Source: Tigriopus japonicus (lineage: Eukaryota > Arthropoda > Copepoda > Harpacticoida > Harpacticidae). Taken from it: a stretch of DNA of 64,000 bases. This document shows positions 61,101 to 64,000 of this stretch, one piece after another. A model generated the notes under the pieces. It was not told the origin of the DNA. It ran no database searches and saw only the letters and a program-made list of their open reading frames with translations. The stretch lies in the NCBI GenBank assembly GCA_010645155.1, contig JAAGOF010000109.1, positions 1,835,804 through 1,899,803 of the forward strand. The letters run 5' to 3'. The position numbers were made by a program, and so were the translations under genes. Position 1 is the stretch's first letter. The number at the start of each line of letters is the position of its first letter.

Positions 61101-61401
61101 AACCTCGTTGACTCACCTGAATATCTTGATAGATCTTGGTATTGAAGAACACCAAAAGTCCAAATGGAATGATTCCCAAAAACAAGAGTCTGAAGTAATG
61201 GTTGTAGTAGGTAACGTAGTGAACATTGATCCTCAAATCCGACACTTTCAATGCTGGAACGGTCTCGTTTGTTCGTGGGTCAAAAATCCATTGGATCTCG
61301 GCCTCAAAGAATTTGGGTATATTCACCACCACAGAGAAGAGCGAAACTGGGACCACATACTTCAATACTCTTCGTAAGGTGGCGTGTTCATCGTTCATGG
61401 A
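52122..61401 (-). CDS. Class A GPCR, FMRFamide/neuropeptide receptor-like (3' part only)
   Basis: Two minus-strand exons, 61401-61117 and 52775-52122 (stop TAG), join in phase 0 (donor CAG|GTGAG, acceptor TTTCAG) and give the last 312 residues. Exon A holds TM4 (YVVPVSLFSVVVNIPKFFE), extracellular loop 2 with an NET glycosylation site, and TM5 (LLFLGIIPFGLLVFFN). Exon B holds a basic loop 3 (VRRKRRCPRPP), TM6 (AVIFMGIVIFFLVSHFPR), TM7 with NSSVNSLIYC in place of NPxxY, helix 8 (SSRFR) and a Ser/Asn-rich tail. NIPKFFE, HFPR...LHE and NSSVNxxIYC fit the arthropod FMRFamide-receptor group. Loop 2 has no Cys, which is unusual for class A. The exons for TM1-TM3 lie beyond 64000. Peptide ligand and G-protein coupling are not deducible. 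Confidence 0.82.
55092..55464. repeat. Fold-back element, 373 bp
   Basis: The outer ends are CAAGGGTGCCAAGTGACTTG and, inverted, CAAGGGTGTCAAATGACTTG. The arms continue inward with CACTGACGCCCTGAAAT versus CAGTGACACCCTGAAAT, then AAATTCCGATTTTGAATCA versus AAATTCCGGTTTTGAATCA and GTAACT(A/T)AATG. Arms are roughly 110-125 bp with a ~140-bp centre. No coding frame. A flanking target duplication was not found, so the superfamily is open. It lies in the GPCR intron. Confidence 0.82.
57690..57890 (+). repeat. Diverged dispersed repeat, copy 2
   Basis: Shares ordered blocks with 6580-6750 in the opposite orientation (AAAGTGGCGGAA, AGAAAAACTCTGTGGCAA, GAACGAAAATTCTCACC). No coding sequence. Ends are uncertain. 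Confidence 0.5.
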
Positions 61402-64000
61402 CTAAAAGAGACGACAGATAAATATAGCTACCAATTTCGAGATTGTCTTTGATCTCAGTTTGACGGCAAAGAAGTGATCGAGCTGATATTAGCATGGCAT
61501 ACTCTCATTTGCAAGAAATGGAAGAAGGTAATAACCATCGCGTTTGACACCAAGGAACCACCTTCGTGCAACAAACATTCAAGCCATGAAACATAGGATC
61601 CTCGTTTTACTCAGAAGAAAGAAAAGTGTCTATTAAATAACGGAGATTCATTTTCTTTTTTTTTGTTGCCAAAAGTGGAAGGTTCGTCCCATCCAAATAA
61701 AATAACCATAGAGGTGAATGGACCTCTGCCTCGAGAAAAAGTTTCTCGCAACCAGCTTGCAGTTCCCTTCAGGGCTTGTATTAATAATCAATATCAGTTA
61801 AGTACCTCAAGTTTTCGAAGAAACCCGACTGTACTCTTCATAATGTAGTGGTCAAACTTTTTGGGACAACTTTTTGGGCAAGGTACCTCCCACATTAATT
61901 TCCAGATACTCTAGACTTTTGTTGTGTTTTTGTAGGTATCACATGAGATACTAAAATGCCATTTATATCCGTGAATGAAGGATAACAAGAGTGTTTCCCA
62001 ATAAAGTTTCTTAATGGAAGGAGGAAAAGCAAAATATAATTTGCTTTTTTTGTCATATTTCAGCCTAGAATTCTGAAATAGCTTAAGTTCATGAAGACAG
62101 TTTGAGTGGGATCAACCGAAAGAAGAAAATAGTAACCTGTTTTATAACTATAAGAACTATAAGAAAATTTGTCAACGAAATCAAGCAATTTAGAAGATAA
62201 GAGTACAGTCACAAACAACGCCATCTAGCTCGGTCTTGTAGCAACATCTCGCCAATTCCATAAGCGCCAACTATAGATACAGGAGGATTATCTAAACTCA
62301 GCTCTGATTTACAACAAAATAGTACTTTAGGAGGGATGGAACTCTTTGTCTTGGGAAGTTCCTCGAAAGTGTTTTTGGCAACTTTTGTCTTCAGGGTGTG
62401 TGTGTAACGAGAGGGTTTAAGTGTTTCAGTGATCTTTTTGCTCTGGATTGGAAATTCCTTTGTTATACCCTTAAAGCGTATCAACGACATGAACCGATTT
62501 GTAACAATATATCCTTGCAAATGCAATTCCATTGAAGACGTGCTTAAAATCAAATTGAGATCATTGCGTTACCCTAAAACCCTCATAAAGTGTCCTTCAG
62601 AAAGAACCACTGAACTTCTCTGGACTGGGAAGCTAACGATAAGAAATGCAATTTTCATTAGAAACAAACCAATCACGCTCTTCTGTCAATGAGGCCTTGC
62701 TTAAGTTGACTAAAATGCGATTTTCAAATTTCTGCTCAATCGAACATCAGAATCAAAAGTTATGTATGCCCTTTCAAAGCTTAGGACAAATACTATTGAG
62801 AAGGGATGAGCTAGCGCTCATCTGATATTTTTGTACTACAAAAGGGCAAGCATATTTATTCTATGCTCTCTTCAGTACATCGATTTATGTAGGCAAAACG
62901 TTTCACTGGTGCATTCTATTAGGCTGCAAATTGAAATATGTGATTTACTCAGTGCAAGCAATGTCTCATTTGCAAAAAATCCCAATCGAATCAATTTTAC
63001 TGCAAATCACAATTCTCGCCATTAGCCTCCCACTCAAGTAAATTCAGTGCCTCTTGCTTACAAAAAGTCACAAAACACATTCTTTTTCCAGATCATTGTG
63101 ATGAAAAGATTATGAACGTAGTCAAAGGCTTGAGTCCCAATAAATCGTACTAATAATGTAAAAGTATAGTTATATAATTGTTAATAAACATGGAATTTCC
63201 CAGCCTTTGGTTCAATTTGCATCCAAAAGACAATTTCAGAAGTTGTGGAACCCATGTCAAGCAAAAGCCGTGGATCAAAAGTAATTGGTTACTCAGTTCC
63301 TAGAAGATTGCTTACATGAGCAATATCACCCATGATGGAAGAAAAAATGTAGGTAATAGAACTTCTTCTGGAAGCAGATTGAAAATGTGAAGACGACAGT
63401 TGATTGTTATTATGATTTTTGTTTTGAAATTGGCGGGTGTGTACGTACAAGCCCACTTTCAACTACATTTGCTCTGTTGGAAATGAAAAGAGGTTGTTAT
63501 CTGATTCCAATTTTGGTTGTCGGGGTTGTCAGAAGTTTTGTTCCACAAGTGTTGTACTTCTATTCCAAGTTCATAGATCCCAAGCCATATAAATATTAAA
63601 ATATCAATGGAATGAAATGGAATGGGACATATAGTTGAAGCCGGTAAATCGCATTTAGGACTTGCTTTTTTGTAAGACCTTTCATTATGGCAACAGGGTT
63701 ACTGAACATAATAGTCTTGTTTAATTGTCTCGACTTTAAGGTATTTTGAATTCCTTTTCCTTGTAAACGACAAATTATTTATTCAATAAAAACTTTATAC
63801 TTTAAAGTATAAAAAAATTATCCAGATTCTAATCTCATTGGCCGAGTGAAATCACTGAAACAAAATGTTTCGTTATCTTTTTTCTCTACCTAGATTAAAT
63901 CGAAAGCATTTGACAAAAAATTGTAAGCGTTCTCAAACGTTCCTTAAAATTTTAAGCAGTTCTGAGATACTGAAAGACACAAACCACCATAAAAAATAAA
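61402..64000. other. GPCR intron continuing out of the window; no gene recognised
   Basis: By the GPCR model this is the intron upstream of the TM4 exon. No TM1-TM3 exon is visible on the minus strand up to the window edge. The 114-codon minus frame at 62209-62553 has no hydrophobic helices and is not taken as a gene. The region contains the second copy of the dispersed repeat (62714-63058). Confidence 0.55.
62714..63058 (-). repeat. Dispersed repeat with fold-back core, copy 2
   Basis: On the minus strand it follows the same order as 46108-46430: GCAAGAGGCACTGAATTT, GAGTGGGAGGCTAATGG, ACTGAAGAGAGCATAGAAT, GCCCTTTTGTAGT, CATAACTTTTGATTCTGATG, TTCGATTGAGCAGAAATTT. The copies differ by substitutions and small indels throughout, so both are old. 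Confidence 0.78.

Larger units (their letters stand above)
52776..61116 (-). other. Intron between TM5 and loop-3 exons of the GPCR (8.3 kb)
   Basis: AT-rich. No coding exon recognised; the open frames present (for example 53336-53707 plus, 55943-56275 minus, 60023-60310 minus) show no domain and no codon pattern. It contains the fold-back repeat 55092-55464, the old dispersed repeat 57690-57890 and a T14-type run near 57580. Confidence 0.6.

Noticed and set aside
1..64000. tRNA, rRNA, CRISPR or toxin-antitoxin type systems
   Set aside because: No cloverleaf-like box A/box B with TTCGA context, no rRNA core and no regular spacer array was seen. Matches such as CTCGAACCCCGG at 42500 lie within a coding exon.

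Overview
This is a window of animal nuclear DNA. The genes have GT-AG introns, metazoan domain architectures and long non-coding stretches. The protein set (spliceosomal PRPF3, an ING4/5-type reader, the CTLH ligase receptor GID4, a TAF1C-like Pol I factor, a mucin-like SEA/EGF membrane protein, a peptide GPCR) together with abundant short hAT-like elements fits an arthropod, perhaps a crustacean such as a copepod. The lineage is inferred from protein style only. No prokaryotic, viral or CRISPR-type system was found.

Layout. 1-3350: non-coding, with one fold-back repeat. 3351-6316: a compact pair of convergent nuclear genes, PRPF3 (+, two exons) and an intronless ING4/5 gene (-), 175 bp apart tail to tail. 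6317-11413: non-coding, with a complete 968-bp hAT-like element (9187-10154) and a long inverted repeat next to it. 11414-12429: GID4 (+, three exons). 14239-16885: a TAF1C-like gene (+, three exons). 16886-20394: two more hAT-like miniature elements. 20395-51394: one very large gene (+, 14 coding exons in this model, 1,647 codons plus stop) for a type I membrane protein. It has a signal peptide, a long Ser/Thr-rich stalk with a near-pure Thr tract, an EGF, a SEA-like domain, a Ca-binding EGF, one membrane segment and a ~525-residue Pro-rich tail. It has a 12.3-kb first intron and an 8.6-kb last intron. 52122-61401 and beyond: the 3' half (TM4-TM7 and C-tail) of a peptide-receptor-like class A GPCR (-), convergent with the mucin-like gene; its TM1-TM3 exons lie outside the window. 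61402-64000: non-coding, with a second copy of a dispersed repeat.

The genes do not form an operon or pathway. Three (PRPF3, ING, TAF1C-like) are nuclear housekeeping genes, GID4 acts in protein turnover, and the last two are surface proteins. The least expected content is the variety of short non-autonomous DNA elements. Four have terminal inverted repeats flanked by 8-bp direct repeats (two perfect, two with one mismatch), and several other fold-back families occur once or twice. Exon joins were worked out by hand from reading frame, splice dinucleotides and phase. All gene models with introns close in frame, but none is supported by transcripts here.
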